Assembly: GCF_004761875.1 (NCBI RefSeq)
Contig: NZ_SJEY01000013.1
Coordinates: 25,198 to 89,197, forward strand
Direction: 5' to 3'
Length of the DNA: 64,000 nt
Source of the DNA: Roseovarius aestuariivivens
GTDB taxonomy: Bacteria; Pseudomonadota; Alphaproteobacteria; Rhodobacterales; Rhodobacteraceae
Position numbers and translations under genes: made by a program. This document shows positions 26,435-35,227 of the stretch, piece after piece. The notes beneath the pieces were generated by a model. That model was not told where the DNA came from, did not search any database, and was given only the letters and a program-made list of their open reading frames with translations. How positions within the stretch are numbered: position 1 is the first letter of the stretch; the number at the start of each line of letters is the position of its first letter.

Positions 26435-28047
26435 AACGCCGCATAATTCTCCTGAGTGTTTCGGCATTTCTGGTGTTCGCCGTACTCGTGTTGCCCAATC
26501 ACCCGGCAAACATGCGCCCGGATGCGCTGCTTTTGTTTCCTTGGGAGCTGCCGGCGGTTCTTGGCCTTGCACTTGCGTTCGGCAGGCTTCGGGGGCTGGC
26601 CACGACCCTCGCCATTGTGCTCTTGTTCGTCATTGCGCTGAAAGGGGCTGATTTTGCGATGTTCCTGGCGCTCGATCGGCCCTTTAACCCAGTCCTCGAC
26701 CTTTTTCTGGTTAAAGCCGGAGTTGATCTCTTGCGCGACAGCGTTGGGGGATTTCAGGCCGCTCTCATCTTGGGTGGTGGTGCGACACTGGCTTTGTTGC
26801 TGTTCGTTTTCTTGCGGCACGGGCTGAAAGCCTGGGCAACCGTTGAGCTGCCGCGGCGGACACGCCTGGCGGCTTTGGCGGGTCTAATCGTGTCCGTTTG
26901 CATGATCGTGGCCGATACATCGCATGACCTTGGTTATTGGCAGGCAAACCAAGATCCTCCGGGTACCGCATGGACCACGCGTCTGGCTGTCGAGCGTTTG
27001 CGAAAAACTCAGGTGGTGGCGGCGGACCTCGTGCAGTTTCGGCAAGAGGCGCGCGACGATCCGATGGATGGGGTTGCGAACGTACTGGATCGGCTGGAAG
27101 GACGCGACGTTCTCATCGTCTGGATCGAGAGTTACGGGCGTGCCAGCTTCGACAATCCGCTTTATGCGGCCACGCACACACGCACGCTTGCCGAGGCGGA
27201 GGCGCGGATCGCGCAACTTGGGTTGGGAATGAAAAGCGGTTGGCTCATCTCGCCAACCGCCGGCGGGCAAAGCTGGCTCGCACATGGCGCGCTTGCAAGC
27301 GGACTTTGGACCTCCAATCAGGGGCGCTACACCGCGATGCTGGCCAGCGGGCACAAGTGGCTGTTTCACTTCGCGCGGCAAGCGGGCTACCGCACTTCTG
27401 CTGTAATGCCGGCAATCACGCAGGCCTGGCCTGAAAGTGCTGCAATGGGTTTTGACCGTTTTTTTCCGGCGGCGGATATTCCCTATCGCGGACCGCCCTT
27501 CAATTGGGTGACGATGCCGGATCAGTTCACTCTTGCGGTTTACGAGGATCTATTGCCACCTGACGATCGACCGGATTTTATCCAGATCGCGCTCATTTCG
27601 TCGCACGCGCCTTGGACGCCGGTGCCAGACTTACTGCCGTGGAATGCGGTAAGGGATGGCCGCATCTTCGATGAAATGGCCAAAACTGGGCCGTCACCGC
27701 GTGACTTGTGGAAGGACCGCGATGCGATACGCGACGCGTACCGACGGGCCGTGGATTACGCGCTTCAGGCCGTCTTTTCACATGTGGTTCGTTTGGGAGA
27801 GGACGCGCCTTTGGTAATTGTCGCCGGCGATCACCAAGCCGCCGGTTTCGTAGCTGGTAGCGACAATCGTGATGTGCCGGTTCACATGATCGGGCCCCGA
27901 GATCTCATCGACTTGATTGAGGCATGGGATTGGAGCGATGGTCTCCTGCCGGATCCAGAGGCACCGGTGCGCCGCATGGACAGCTTTCGCAATGATTTTC
28001 TGCGAGCGTTTAGTTCGCAGCTAAGCAAGAGCGCTGACGGTTCATGA
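26431..28047 (+). CDS. Membrane-anchored alkaline phosphatase/sulfatase-superfamily protein (phosphoethanolamine/phosphoglycerol transferase-like)
   Basis: A 538-residue protein with about four N-terminal membrane helices (to residue ~155) and a C-terminal sulfatase-fold domain. Landmarks are DVLIVWIESYGRASF (metal-binding Glu), a nucleophile region near LISPTAGGQSW, QIALISSHAPW, and VIVAGDHQAAGF (metal Asp-His). LTA-synthase and OpgB-type enzymes of this family transfer phosphoglycerol from phosphatidylglycerol, which fits the neighbours, but specificity is inferred. It starts at an ATGA overlap with the CDP-alcohol enzyme gene and itself overlaps the next gene by four bases. Confidence 0.8.
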   Translation: MKRRIILLSVSAFLVFAVLVLPNHPANMRPDALLLFPWELPAVLGLALAFGRLRGLATTLAIVLLFVIALKGADFAMFLALDRPFNPVLDLFLVKAGVDLLRDSVGGFQAALILGGGATLALLLFVFLRHGLKAWATVELPRRTRLAALAGLIVSVCMIVADTSHDLGYWQANQDPPGTAWTTRLAVERLRKTQVVAADLVQFRQEARDDPMDGVANVLDRLEGRDVLIVWIESYGRASFDNPLYAATHTRTLAEAEARIAQLGLGMKSGWLISPTAGGQSWLAHGALASGLWTSNQGRYTAMLASGHKWLFHFARQAGYRTSAVMPAITQAWPESAAMGFDRFFPAADIPYRGPPFNWVTMPDQFTLAVYEDLLPPDDRPDFIQIALISSHAPWTPVPDLLPWNAVRDGRIFDEMAKTGPSPRDLWKDRDAIRDAYRRAVDYALQAVFSHVVRLGEDAPLVIVAGDHQAAGFVAGSDNRDVPVHMIGPRDLIDLIEAWDWSDGLLPDPEAPVRRMDSFRNDFLRAFSSQLSKSADGS

Positions 28048-28937
28048 CGCAGCGTCTGTTCAAGCTGTTCTTTTCGATCGGCGTCATCGCAGGTTTGCTT
28101 TGGTGGATTGGCCCAGACGAAGTACTCCGGCACCTCGTGCAGGCACAGCCGGGCTGGCTTGCCGCAGGCGCAGTTGGACTGCTTCTGAGTACGTTGTCGA
28201 TGGCACGCCGTTGGCAGCTGACTGCGCAAAAGCTAGGGCTGGAACTTTCTTATCTCCACGCGTTGCGCGAATACTATCTCTCTCAAATCGTCAATTCGGT
28301 GCTGCCGGGAGGCGTTCTGGGCGATCTGAGCCGGGCGCTTCGACTTCGCGATAAGGCAGATTTCCGTCGGGCGGGCTATTCGGTTATGGCTGAACGTTTG
28401 ATTGGCCAGATCGCAATGTTTTCTATTACCGCTACTGGGCTCCTCGGCGCGTTCTTGTGGCCGGGTGGTCTTGACTGGCCGATCTCGTTCTTTGTTGTGC
28501 CACCAATACTGATCGCATTTAGCGTCATCTTGTTTCGAACCTTTGGCGCGACCCCCGAGGCAATTGAATTCCTCGACCTGTTCGCCAACCTTCTGCGAAA
28601 TAGGACAATCCTCCTACACGCGTTTGGCGCAACAGCGTTGCTGATTTTCAGCCTTTATGCCTGTGCCCGTGCGACTGGCACAATAGTGCCACCAGAGGCG
28701 TGGTTTACGATCCTTCCAATGATTCTTTGCGCCATGGTTATTCCCCTTTCCGTGGCTGGATGGGGATGGCGTGAGGGTACAGCCGCGACGCTAATGCCGA
28801 TGATCGGCGCCGCTCCCGGTGCGGGTGTGGCGCTCGGACTATGCTATGGTGCGTTGATGCTGCTTGTCACGTTGCCGGGACTTGTTCTGTTCTGTCTCGG
28901 AAAAACGCCTGGGCAGGACCGGCGTGCGGCATTGTGA
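28044..28937 (+). CDS. Lysylphosphatidylglycerol synthase/YbhN-type membrane protein (UPF0104)
   Basis: A 297-residue membrane protein with roughly eight hydrophobic segments and the UPF0104 signature block YYLSQIVNSVLPGGVLGDLSRA near residue 76, plus RAGYSVMAERLIGQIA. These are the flippase-like transmembrane domains of MprF or stand-alone YbhN/AglD proteins; no aminoacyl-transferase domain is present. It is the last gene of a four-gene coupled run, where a lipid-flipping role beside the CDP-alcohol and sulfatase-fold enzymes is a reasonable inference. Confidence 0.85.
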   Translation: MTQRLFKLFFSIGVIAGLLWWIGPDEVLRHLVQAQPGWLAAGAVGLLLSTLSMARRWQLTAQKLGLELSYLHALREYYLSQIVNSVLPGGVLGDLSRALRLRDKADFRRAGYSVMAERLIGQIAMFSITATGLLGAFLWPGGLDWPISFFVVPPILIAFSVILFRTFGATPEAIEFLDLFANLLRNRTILLHAFGATALLIFSLYACARATGTIVPPEAWFTILPMILCAMVIPLSVAGWGWREGTAATLMPMIGAAPGAGVALGLCYGALMLLVTLPGLVLFCLGKTPGQDRRAAL

Positions 28938-29332
28938 GATATGCAGAGCTCCCGGCTGTGAGCTGAGACAGCTATTGGCTCAACTTCGGTTGGTCCACGA
29001 ATTTCTGTGAACTGCGTGATGTCGGCCTGACCGTACGTTTCCGCGACATCAGTGCTTTTTTGCACACCGAAGATCTGCCTTTAAGTTGTTGGGCGCTGTC
29101 AAGATTGAGGTGGCGAATTCAGGGAACTGGCGGCTGCGAGAGCGAGCCGATCCCCTCACCGAGGTGGGCAGGTTTGAATTTTGCACTCATCGTGTTACAT
29201 ATTCACGTGAAACCGACGCAAGCTAAGTCTCGCCGGGATCCTTACCCTTTACAGAGGTCCTGTTTCTAACCGCGAGGTGGCGGCAGCACATCATGTGTTG
29301 TCCGGTGCTTGCGATGTTGAAAGGATGAATAG
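28938..29332. other. Intergenic region, 395 bases
   Basis: No coding frame with family resemblance was found here. It should contain the end of the upstream operon and the promoter of the ATP-grasp gene; the Shine-Dalgarno GAAAGGA lies just before the next start. No clear terminator hairpin with a U-tract or operator palindrome was recognised. Confidence 0.5.
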
Positions 29333-30559
29333 ATGACCGAGAAGAACCCGGAGAAAGGCTATGTTGCGATATTGGGCTGGAGCCTGAACGCAATTGACGC
29401 GATCGACCGTTTTGACCGCCGCTACGTCGTCGTCGCACCGCCTTGGGCGGAAGACTATTGCAAGCAAAACGATATCCCGTTTGTGCCGTGGGATTTCGAT
29501 CGCCTTAATGAACGCTCGCATGAACTGGCACACCGTTTGGAGGATATGGGCGTCGATGTCGCAATTCCTATCTTCGAGGAAACGGTGGAATGGGCTGGTG
29601 CTATCAACGCCGTGCTTCTGAAGAACCCGCGCCTTCTGGGCCAAGCAATGCTCTTTCGGGATAAATCCCTGATGAAACGTCGGGCGCAGCTTGGCGGTAT
29701 TCGCGTTGGGGTGTTCGAGGAAGCTCACGACCGTGGGGACGTGATCCGTTTTCTCAAACGTGTCAACCAGACGCTGCTTAAACTTGATGGTGATCCGAAC
29801 GACCCGATCCATTTCAAGGCTTTCGACAAGTCCGGTACAGCCGGTCATCGCGTGATCCGTACGCCAGAAGACGTGGACAATATTCCAGACGACGAATTCC
29901 CGGCGCTACTTGAAAGCCATCTCGATGGCTGGGAATTCGCGGTGGAAGCGTGGATCAAGAACGGCAAGATCCAATTTCTGAACATTTCCGAGTATGTCAC
30001 GCTTGGTTACTCCGTCTTTGTTCCCGCCACACCGGAACTTGAGGCGCACCGCGAGCGGATCACCGAGGAGATCGAAAAGCTGATCGAAACTTTCGATATC
30101 GAATTTGGCTTTATCCATCCGGAGTATTTCTTGACGAGCGACAACAAGCTGTACTTCGGTGAGGTGGCGTATCGTCCGCCAGGCTTCAACGCATTGGAGT
30201 TGATCGAACGCGCTTATGGCTTCAACGGATATCAGGGCCTTGTCGTTGCGTTTGATCCGAAGACGACGCAGGAAGAGCTTGATGCGTTCTTCCCCGAGCC
30301 TGTGAAGGACGCGAAAGGCCACGCCGGCTGTTTCGGCGTCTATCCGCGCCGCCGCGTTGTGAGCCGGTTGGAGGTGCCCGAAGAAACGGCACATCATCCG
30401 TATTTCGAGTTCCATGAATTGTCGGATCCGCGCGAGCAGAAGGTGGCGAAACGCTCCGCGTTTGGTACACACTGGGGCCTGGCCTATTTCTTCGGTGACA
30501 ATCCGCATCAGTTGCGTGATCTTCTGAAGAAGCAGGAAGATCTGGATTATTACGTTTGA
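29333..30559 (+). CDS. ATP-grasp domain carboxylate-amine ligase-like protein
   Basis: A 408-residue protein with a pre-ATP-grasp domain (YVAILGWSLNAIDAIDRFD, FEETVEWAGAINAVLL) and an ATP-grasp fold: FRDKSLMKRRAQLGGIRVG, LKLDGDPNDPIHFKAFDKSG, and the metal-binding FGFIHPEYFLTSDNKLYFGEVAYRPPG split across residues ~260-285. ATP-grasp ligases join a carboxylate to an amine through an acylphosphate. The gene has a good Shine-Dalgarno and its stop overlaps the start of the papain-like gene (TGATG), so the two proteins are made together. The substrate is unknown; a small-peptide or amino-acid ligase is an inference. Confidence 0.8.
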   Translation: MTEKNPEKGYVAILGWSLNAIDAIDRFDRRYVVVAPPWAEDYCKQNDIPFVPWDFDRLNERSHELAHRLEDMGVDVAIPIFEETVEWAGAINAVLLKNPRLLGQAMLFRDKSLMKRRAQLGGIRVGVFEEAHDRGDVIRFLKRVNQTLLKLDGDPNDPIHFKAFDKSGTAGHRVIRTPEDVDNIPDDEFPALLESHLDGWEFAVEAWIKNGKIQFLNISEYVTLGYSVFVPATPELEAHRERITEEIEKLIETFDIEFGFIHPEYFLTSDNKLYFGEVAYRPPGFNALELIERAYGFNGYQGLVVAFDPKTTQEELDAFFPEPVKDAKGHAGCFGVYPRRRVVSRLEVPEETAHHPYFEFHELSDPREQKVAKRSAFGTHWGLAYFFGDNPHQLRDLLKKQEDLDYYV

Positions 30560-32562
30560 TGTCTCTGACGGATGCGCCAACAGACCAACCGCAAGCGAGT
30601 GCACAGGTGCAACGTCTCTGCGACACCCTGGACGTAGCGACCGAGCGGTTGGAACGGGCGCGTCCGTTTGCCAAGGCCCGCTACTTGGGACCGGTTCTCG
30701 ACGTGGTGGCGCGCTTGCTGCCTATCGAGGGCGGGGTCGACGCGATTTGCAAAAGGGCAGTGCGGCTGGATCAGGCCGGGCTTTTCTCTGGCTCGGATTG
30801 GGACCGGCCGGAAAGCTTGATGCCGCAGCTTGTCGGAACGTCCTTGATCTCAGATGATCCGTCGCTTCGCGCACTGGAGGCGGTCAACTTAGCCCGCTTC
30901 TTGGCCGTTGCGACCGAAGAGGCAAGGCATGACAACCTGCATGTTGACGGTGCGCGGCATTTCCTCACACAAGTTCTGGCGCTAAATCTGCGCGACGTAT
31001 TCGGACATTCCGACGAAGCCGCCCGCGTGATGGGCGAGAGGTATGAGACCAAGCGCAGGCTCATGCTGTATATCGCCGACCATATCGGGCTGACCGATGT
31101 TTTGGGCGTTCTCGTTTCGGAAATCTGGCGCTTGCTTGAACAGCGGTCTGTTCAGGTCGGCGTGGTGAAAGATATGATCGCGCAAATCGCCATCGCATTA
31201 CACGAAAAAGGCACAGAGCCAGGTAGCACGCGGCTTGGCGCGGAGCGCTTGGTCAGCGCGCTGTTTGGGCCGACTGCGGCCTCTCTCGATGATCCCGGCG
31301 TCGACGTCTATCTTGACCGGATCGCCCATGCCGACGAGGCCGGCTTGTCGCGTGAAGCAATGGGCTTTGCCCGTGCGATGCATGATACCGGTCTTGTGTC
31401 GGACTACCATGTGGCCTTTTTGCTTTGGGCGGTCGAATATAAAGACCGACCGCTTATTCCCGAGGCTTTGGGTCTGGGATCAACCGGACTGGATTGCTGG
31501 CGGCACTACCGGCGCCTTATCGAAGACTTGATCCGCACTGCGGTAACGCCGGCCACACCGCAGGCGATTTACGGAATGTCGACACTGCTTGATCGGGGTG
31601 TGCTTCATCACGCGCCGATGGTGCCGGCGCTGGACCGTCAAATTCGACTGAAATTACGCGGTGGCGCCAGAGAGCGCCTTGAACTCGGATTCAGCCCGCA
31701 GGCGTCGCCCGAAACGCATCTCCTGGCGGGTGTGCTGCAGGTGATTGGACAGCCATTGGGCGTGGGGCAGGGAGCCAACCCAACGTGCCAGTCGGCACGA
31801 GCCATCGCGATGTGGGCGCTTAACGATCCCGATTTTCTTCTACACCTCGTCACACAGGCGGCTGAATTCGACACGCTCCTGATGCAGTTTGAGGGTCAGC
31901 CTATCAACTCTGCGGACCTGCCGGCTGGTCTGGCGGGGTTCGGACCGGTTGATGCTGACCCCGTTTCGGTTCTGCTCGTGTCGCATCTGGATCGGATTTA
32001 CGCCGAGATGGGGCGGCGTTGCGTAGGCCGGGCCGGAGATCCACACCGTTGGATCAATCCGGAGTTTCACGGCTGGTGGGTCGCCCGGGACTGTGCCGTC
32101 GCAGTGGACGTAACCACCGGCGATCTCGCGGATTACGATAACTTCCTGCGCCGTTTCTTCATAACGTATCACCCGGAATTCAACGGCAATCAGCCTGTCA
32201 CCCATCCGCAACCCGCGGGCATTGCGGTGACGGACCCACAATGTCAGTTCGTTGGCTGGCACGCTATTTCGATCCTTCGGGTAGGCGAAGATCAATCTGG
32301 CGACATGCGGGTCTACTTTTACAATCCCAACAATGACAGCGGGCAGGATTGGGGTGGTGGCGTGATTGTCTCGACCAGTGGTCATGGGGAAAGGTACGGG
32401 GAAGGTTCGCTTACATTCGAACAGTTTCTTTCCCGCGTTTATCTATTTCACGACGCTCCGCTTCGGGAAAAGACAAGCGAGACTGCCGTCCCGGAGGATG
32501 CGCTCGCGCGCGTGCGCGCGCAAGCTCTGGACACCTGGGCGTCGGACAGACAGCCAAAGTAA
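30559..32562 (+). CDS. Uncharacterised 667-residue protein with a papain-like Cys/His/Asn arrangement
   Basis: Not a recognised family. The first 380 residues are mostly alpha-helical with no motif I know. From residue 385 there is a peptidase-like domain: Q404 and C410 in QGANPTCQSARAIAMWA (the Q-x5-C spacing of papain), H568 in FVGWHAISILRVG, and an Asn-rich stretch (589-592) before GQDWGG, reminiscent of the NSWGxxWG of papain-fold enzymes. It could be a cysteine peptidase, transglutaminase or amidase. It has no signal peptide. It is translationally coupled to the ATP-grasp gene, a ligase plus thiol-hydrolase pairing. Catalytic assignment is by pattern only. Confidence 0.6.
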   Translation: MSLTDAPTDQPQASAQVQRLCDTLDVATERLERARPFAKARYLGPVLDVVARLLPIEGGVDAICKRAVRLDQAGLFSGSDWDRPESLMPQLVGTSLISDDPSLRALEAVNLARFLAVATEEARHDNLHVDGARHFLTQVLALNLRDVFGHSDEAARVMGERYETKRRLMLYIADHIGLTDVLGVLVSEIWRLLEQRSVQVGVVKDMIAQIAIALHEKGTEPGSTRLGAERLVSALFGPTAASLDDPGVDVYLDRIAHADEAGLSREAMGFARAMHDTGLVSDYHVAFLLWAVEYKDRPLIPEALGLGSTGLDCWRHYRRLIEDLIRTAVTPATPQAIYGMSTLLDRGVLHHAPMVPALDRQIRLKLRGGARERLELGFSPQASPETHLLAGVLQVIGQPLGVGQGANPTCQSARAIAMWALNDPDFLLHLVTQAAEFDTLLMQFEGQPINSADLPAGLAGFGPVDADPVSVLLVSHLDRIYAEMGRRCVGRAGDPHRWINPEFHGWWVARDCAVAVDVTTGDLADYDNFLRRFFITYHPEFNGNQPVTHPQPAGIAVTDPQCQFVGWHAISILRVGEDQSGDMRVYFYNPNNDSGQDWGGGVIVSTSGHGERYGEGSLTFEQFLSRVYLFHDAPLREKTSETAVPEDALARVRAQALDTWASDRQPK

Positions 32563-32583
32563 GCATTTGCCACAAGTCGGGAT

Positions 32584-32603
32584 GATCCGTGTCGTGACGG
32601 ATC
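32584..32603 (+). other. Short perfect hairpin after the papain-like gene
   Basis: A 7-bp perfect inverted repeat (GATCCGT, six-base loop, ACGGATC) begins 22 bases after the stop. It lacks a U-tract, so it is a weak candidate for termination or mRNA 3' protection. Confidence 0.35.
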
Positions 32604-32812
32604 TAAGACGCAGAATTGTGCGGGTTCAAACCCTCAAGCGACAATTTCCCACCAGGATTACTTCGATCTACGCCGAGCCATTAGAGCTCGACTGAACTTT
32701 TACGGCTCCTTCGATTCGTCTGAACGCACTTTGTTCCGGGTTGACAGCTATCGTTTAGGTGGTGCCTACTGACTTTTTGCTCAACCATAAATTTACAAAC
32801 GGACGTGTGCTT

Positions 32813-35194
32813 ATGTTCAGGACCTTTTCGACCCTGGCTCTATTTTTCTTGGCAAGCGCCGCGAGCGCGTCCTGTCCTACTTCCACTCCGGCGGACTACT
32901 CTGGTCAGACCATCAACGGTTTCAACTTCGGCAGCTGCCCGGCAAAAAGTCTCATCGGGGCGAATTTCACAGGCGCAAACCTTCAGGGGTCCACCTTTGC
33001 GTCTTCGGATCTGACATCGGCAGATTTCACCGGCGCGGCACTTGGACCAAGCGCCAGCTTTCCACCCGCGAATTTCAATGGCGCAACACTTAAGGATACG
33101 ATCTTCGTTGGCGCTCAGATGCCCGCGACAAACTTTACCTTCGCCAAGATCCATTGCGCAGATTTCTCGAAGAGCAACCTTCTTGAGGCCGATTTCGGAG
33201 CTCTACAGGAAATCGTCCAGGATGGGTCCTGCCGGACAAAGTTCGTGGAAGCCAGTCTGGATATCGATCTGATTACCGATGCCAACACCATCGGGCAACG
33301 CGGCAACTGGAGCGCCAGCGATTTTACCGACGCGAATTTTCACGGGTTGGACCCGAATTCCATCAATTTCAGAGGCCAGGACATCAACGGCGCAATTCTG
33401 ACTGGCACAAATTTCGTCGGTATCGACTTTTCTGGCGCAAACCTCAGCAACGTGAAATTCGACGAGGCTTTCCTGCAGAATACAGTTTTCAGCCACGCCG
33501 CGCTGAATGGGGCTGATTTCACCGGATCGGCAATGACGGATTCCACCTTCATCTGCGCACAAGCGTATGGCAGCGCGGGTGGTATACAGATGCCTGACGG
33601 ATCGCCCTGTCCGGCAGCACCGGCACCGGTTGATGCCACGGCTCCGGTCAATTTCAACGATGCAACGCTGGACAGGTCCGATTTCACCGGCGCGCAGTTG
33701 TCACAAGCCAAGTTATCCGGTGCGGTCCTTACGCGCGGCACATTCAGCCATGCCGACCTGAGCCAGGCGGTTTTCGAAGCGGAGGGCGCGTCCATCCCAC
33801 CCGCGCAGGTGAAATTCGCCATTTTCGATTTCGCGAAGTTCAGTCAGTCGCGTATTTCATCCGTCGACTTCTCCGGCTGTTCCATGATCGGAGCGGATTT
33901 CTCTGGCACCACGCTCAGCGGGACGAATTTCGCCGGTGCCACGATGGATACCGCCCGCTTTACGAAGGCGAATATTCAGCAGACCGATTTCAGCCAGACA
34001 AGTCTGAAATCCTCTGATTTCGTTGGCGCCAAGATTTCGCAAATCACCGGGGCCGGAAAGCCGACGGAGTTCAGTTGTGCGCAGTTGGGCGGCGCTGATT
34101 TTTCCAATGCCTCTGTCAGTTCGGCGCTCTTCAATGACGCGGTAATGGTGGACAAGCAATTCTGTTGCAAACCCAAGACCAAAGGCGCGCCGCCGTATTG
34201 CGGGATCATCGACAGTCTCGGTGTGGCCTATGCCCAGACAATATTCCCCGGCGTCACAGGAACTTCCGTGCGATGTCCGGATAACAGGCTTGCGCAAACA
34301 ACCGCGTCGGGCAAGGACCCCGCGCAATTATGCACCGACACCTGGCGGTTGGCGCAAAACTGGACAACAACCGGCTGTACGGCCTCGGGTCAGACAACCA
34401 TGTGGTCCATAAATTGCAGTGCCAAGCCGGGCAATGTCGTGAAATTCGCGGACAAGAACCTCAAGGCCTGCATATTAGACGCCCTGCCGCAGGGACAGAC
34501 CGAAGTGCTGATCACAACCGCCGAGGTGATCGGCGCGGTCAATTGTCCGGGACGCGGGATCAGTGATATCACAGGTCTGGAACATTTCACCGCAATGCAT
34601 ACGCTCGATCTGAGCAACAACAAACTGACGAATTTTTCGCTCAGCTTCGTGGGAAACAAGACTGCGCTTGTCTCTCTCAACCTCGAAGCGAACCAGCTGA
34701 CCTCACTCGACCTGTCTGCGATCAAGCCGGTGCAGTATCTCAATGTCGCCGACAACCAGTTGGGCGGGATTGTTCTGTCGGCGGATACTTTTCTGTATTC
34801 CCTTAACGCTCAATACAACAAGCTGACGAGCTTCGTGCTGCCGATCCAGACAACGCTTCTTTATGCGGATTTGTCCAACAACGGCCTTACAGACGTTCTG
34901 GGACCTTTCGCCAAGGATCTTACAGCGATGACTTCGCTTGGGTTTCTGGATCTGTCGAACAATGCCCTCGGCACCATCGGACCGGTGACCAAGATCATCT
35001 CCGAAAAGACGCCGACCGGCTCCGCCGGCGGATTGCTTCAACGTATGTACCTTCAATGCAACCCTAACTTTTCTTGCGGTGACTTGGGTGAGGTGAACGG
35101 AACGAAATATCCCGCCATCGGCACCGCCGGATGCAGCAAATACATCGCTTCGAGCCTTTCTTGGGTCGGGCAACCCCACCCTAATTGCAACTGA
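32813..35194 (+). CDS. Secreted pentapeptide-repeat and leucine-rich-repeat protein
   Basis: A 793-residue protein with a signal peptide (MFRTFSTLALFFLASAASA). Residues ~30-460 hold dozens of pentapeptide repeats (A-D/N-F/L-x-x; for example GANFTGANLQGSTF, GADFSGTTLSGTNFAG), predicted to fold as a right-handed quadrilateral beta-helix. A cysteine-bearing linker is followed by leucine-rich repeats from ~600 (MHTLDLSNNKLTNF, LVSLNLEANQLTSLDLS, LLYADLSNNGLTDV), with further cysteines at the end. Two solenoid types in one exported protein suggests an adhesive or binding role. The ATG at 32813 is chosen over the GTG at 32759 because it begins the signal peptide. It precedes the 1092-residue gene by 33 bases. 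Confidence 0.85.
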   Translation: MFRTFSTLALFFLASAASASCPTSTPADYSGQTINGFNFGSCPAKSLIGANFTGANLQGSTFASSDLTSADFTGAALGPSASFPPANFNGATLKDTIFVGAQMPATNFTFAKIHCADFSKSNLLEADFGALQEIVQDGSCRTKFVEASLDIDLITDANTIGQRGNWSASDFTDANFHGLDPNSINFRGQDINGAILTGTNFVGIDFSGANLSNVKFDEAFLQNTVFSHAALNGADFTGSAMTDSTFICAQAYGSAGGIQMPDGSPCPAAPAPVDATAPVNFNDATLDRSDFTGAQLSQAKLSGAVLTRGTFSHADLSQAVFEAEGASIPPAQVKFAIFDFAKFSQSRISSVDFSGCSMIGADFSGTTLSGTNFAGATMDTARFTKANIQQTDFSQTSLKSSDFVGAKISQITGAGKPTEFSCAQLGGADFSNASVSSALFNDAVMVDKQFCCKPKTKGAPPYCGIIDSLGVAYAQTIFPGVTGTSVRCPDNRLAQTTASGKDPAQLCTDTWRLAQNWTTTGCTASGQTTMWSINCSAKPGNVVKFADKNLKACILDALPQGQTEVLITTAEVIGAVNCPGRGISDITGLEHFTAMHTLDLSNNKLTNFSLSFVGNKTALVSLNLEANQLTSLDLSAIKPVQYLNVADNQLGGIVLSADTFLYSLNAQYNKLTSFVLPIQTTLLYADLSNNGLTDVLGPFAKDLTAMTSLGFLDLSNNALGTIGPVTKIISEKTPTGSAGGLLQRMYLQCNPNFSCGDLGEVNGTKYPAIGTAGCSKYIASSLSWVGQPHPNCN

Positions 35195-35227
35195 TTTCAT
35201 TTCACAAAGGCTGAGAGAGGCACGACC

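Noticed and set aside
32563..32690. tRNA-like string (GGGTTCAAACCC, then CCACCA) after the papain-like gene
   Set aside because: No matching T-arm, anticodon or acceptor stems could be paired, and the hairpin at 32584 explains part of the structure.
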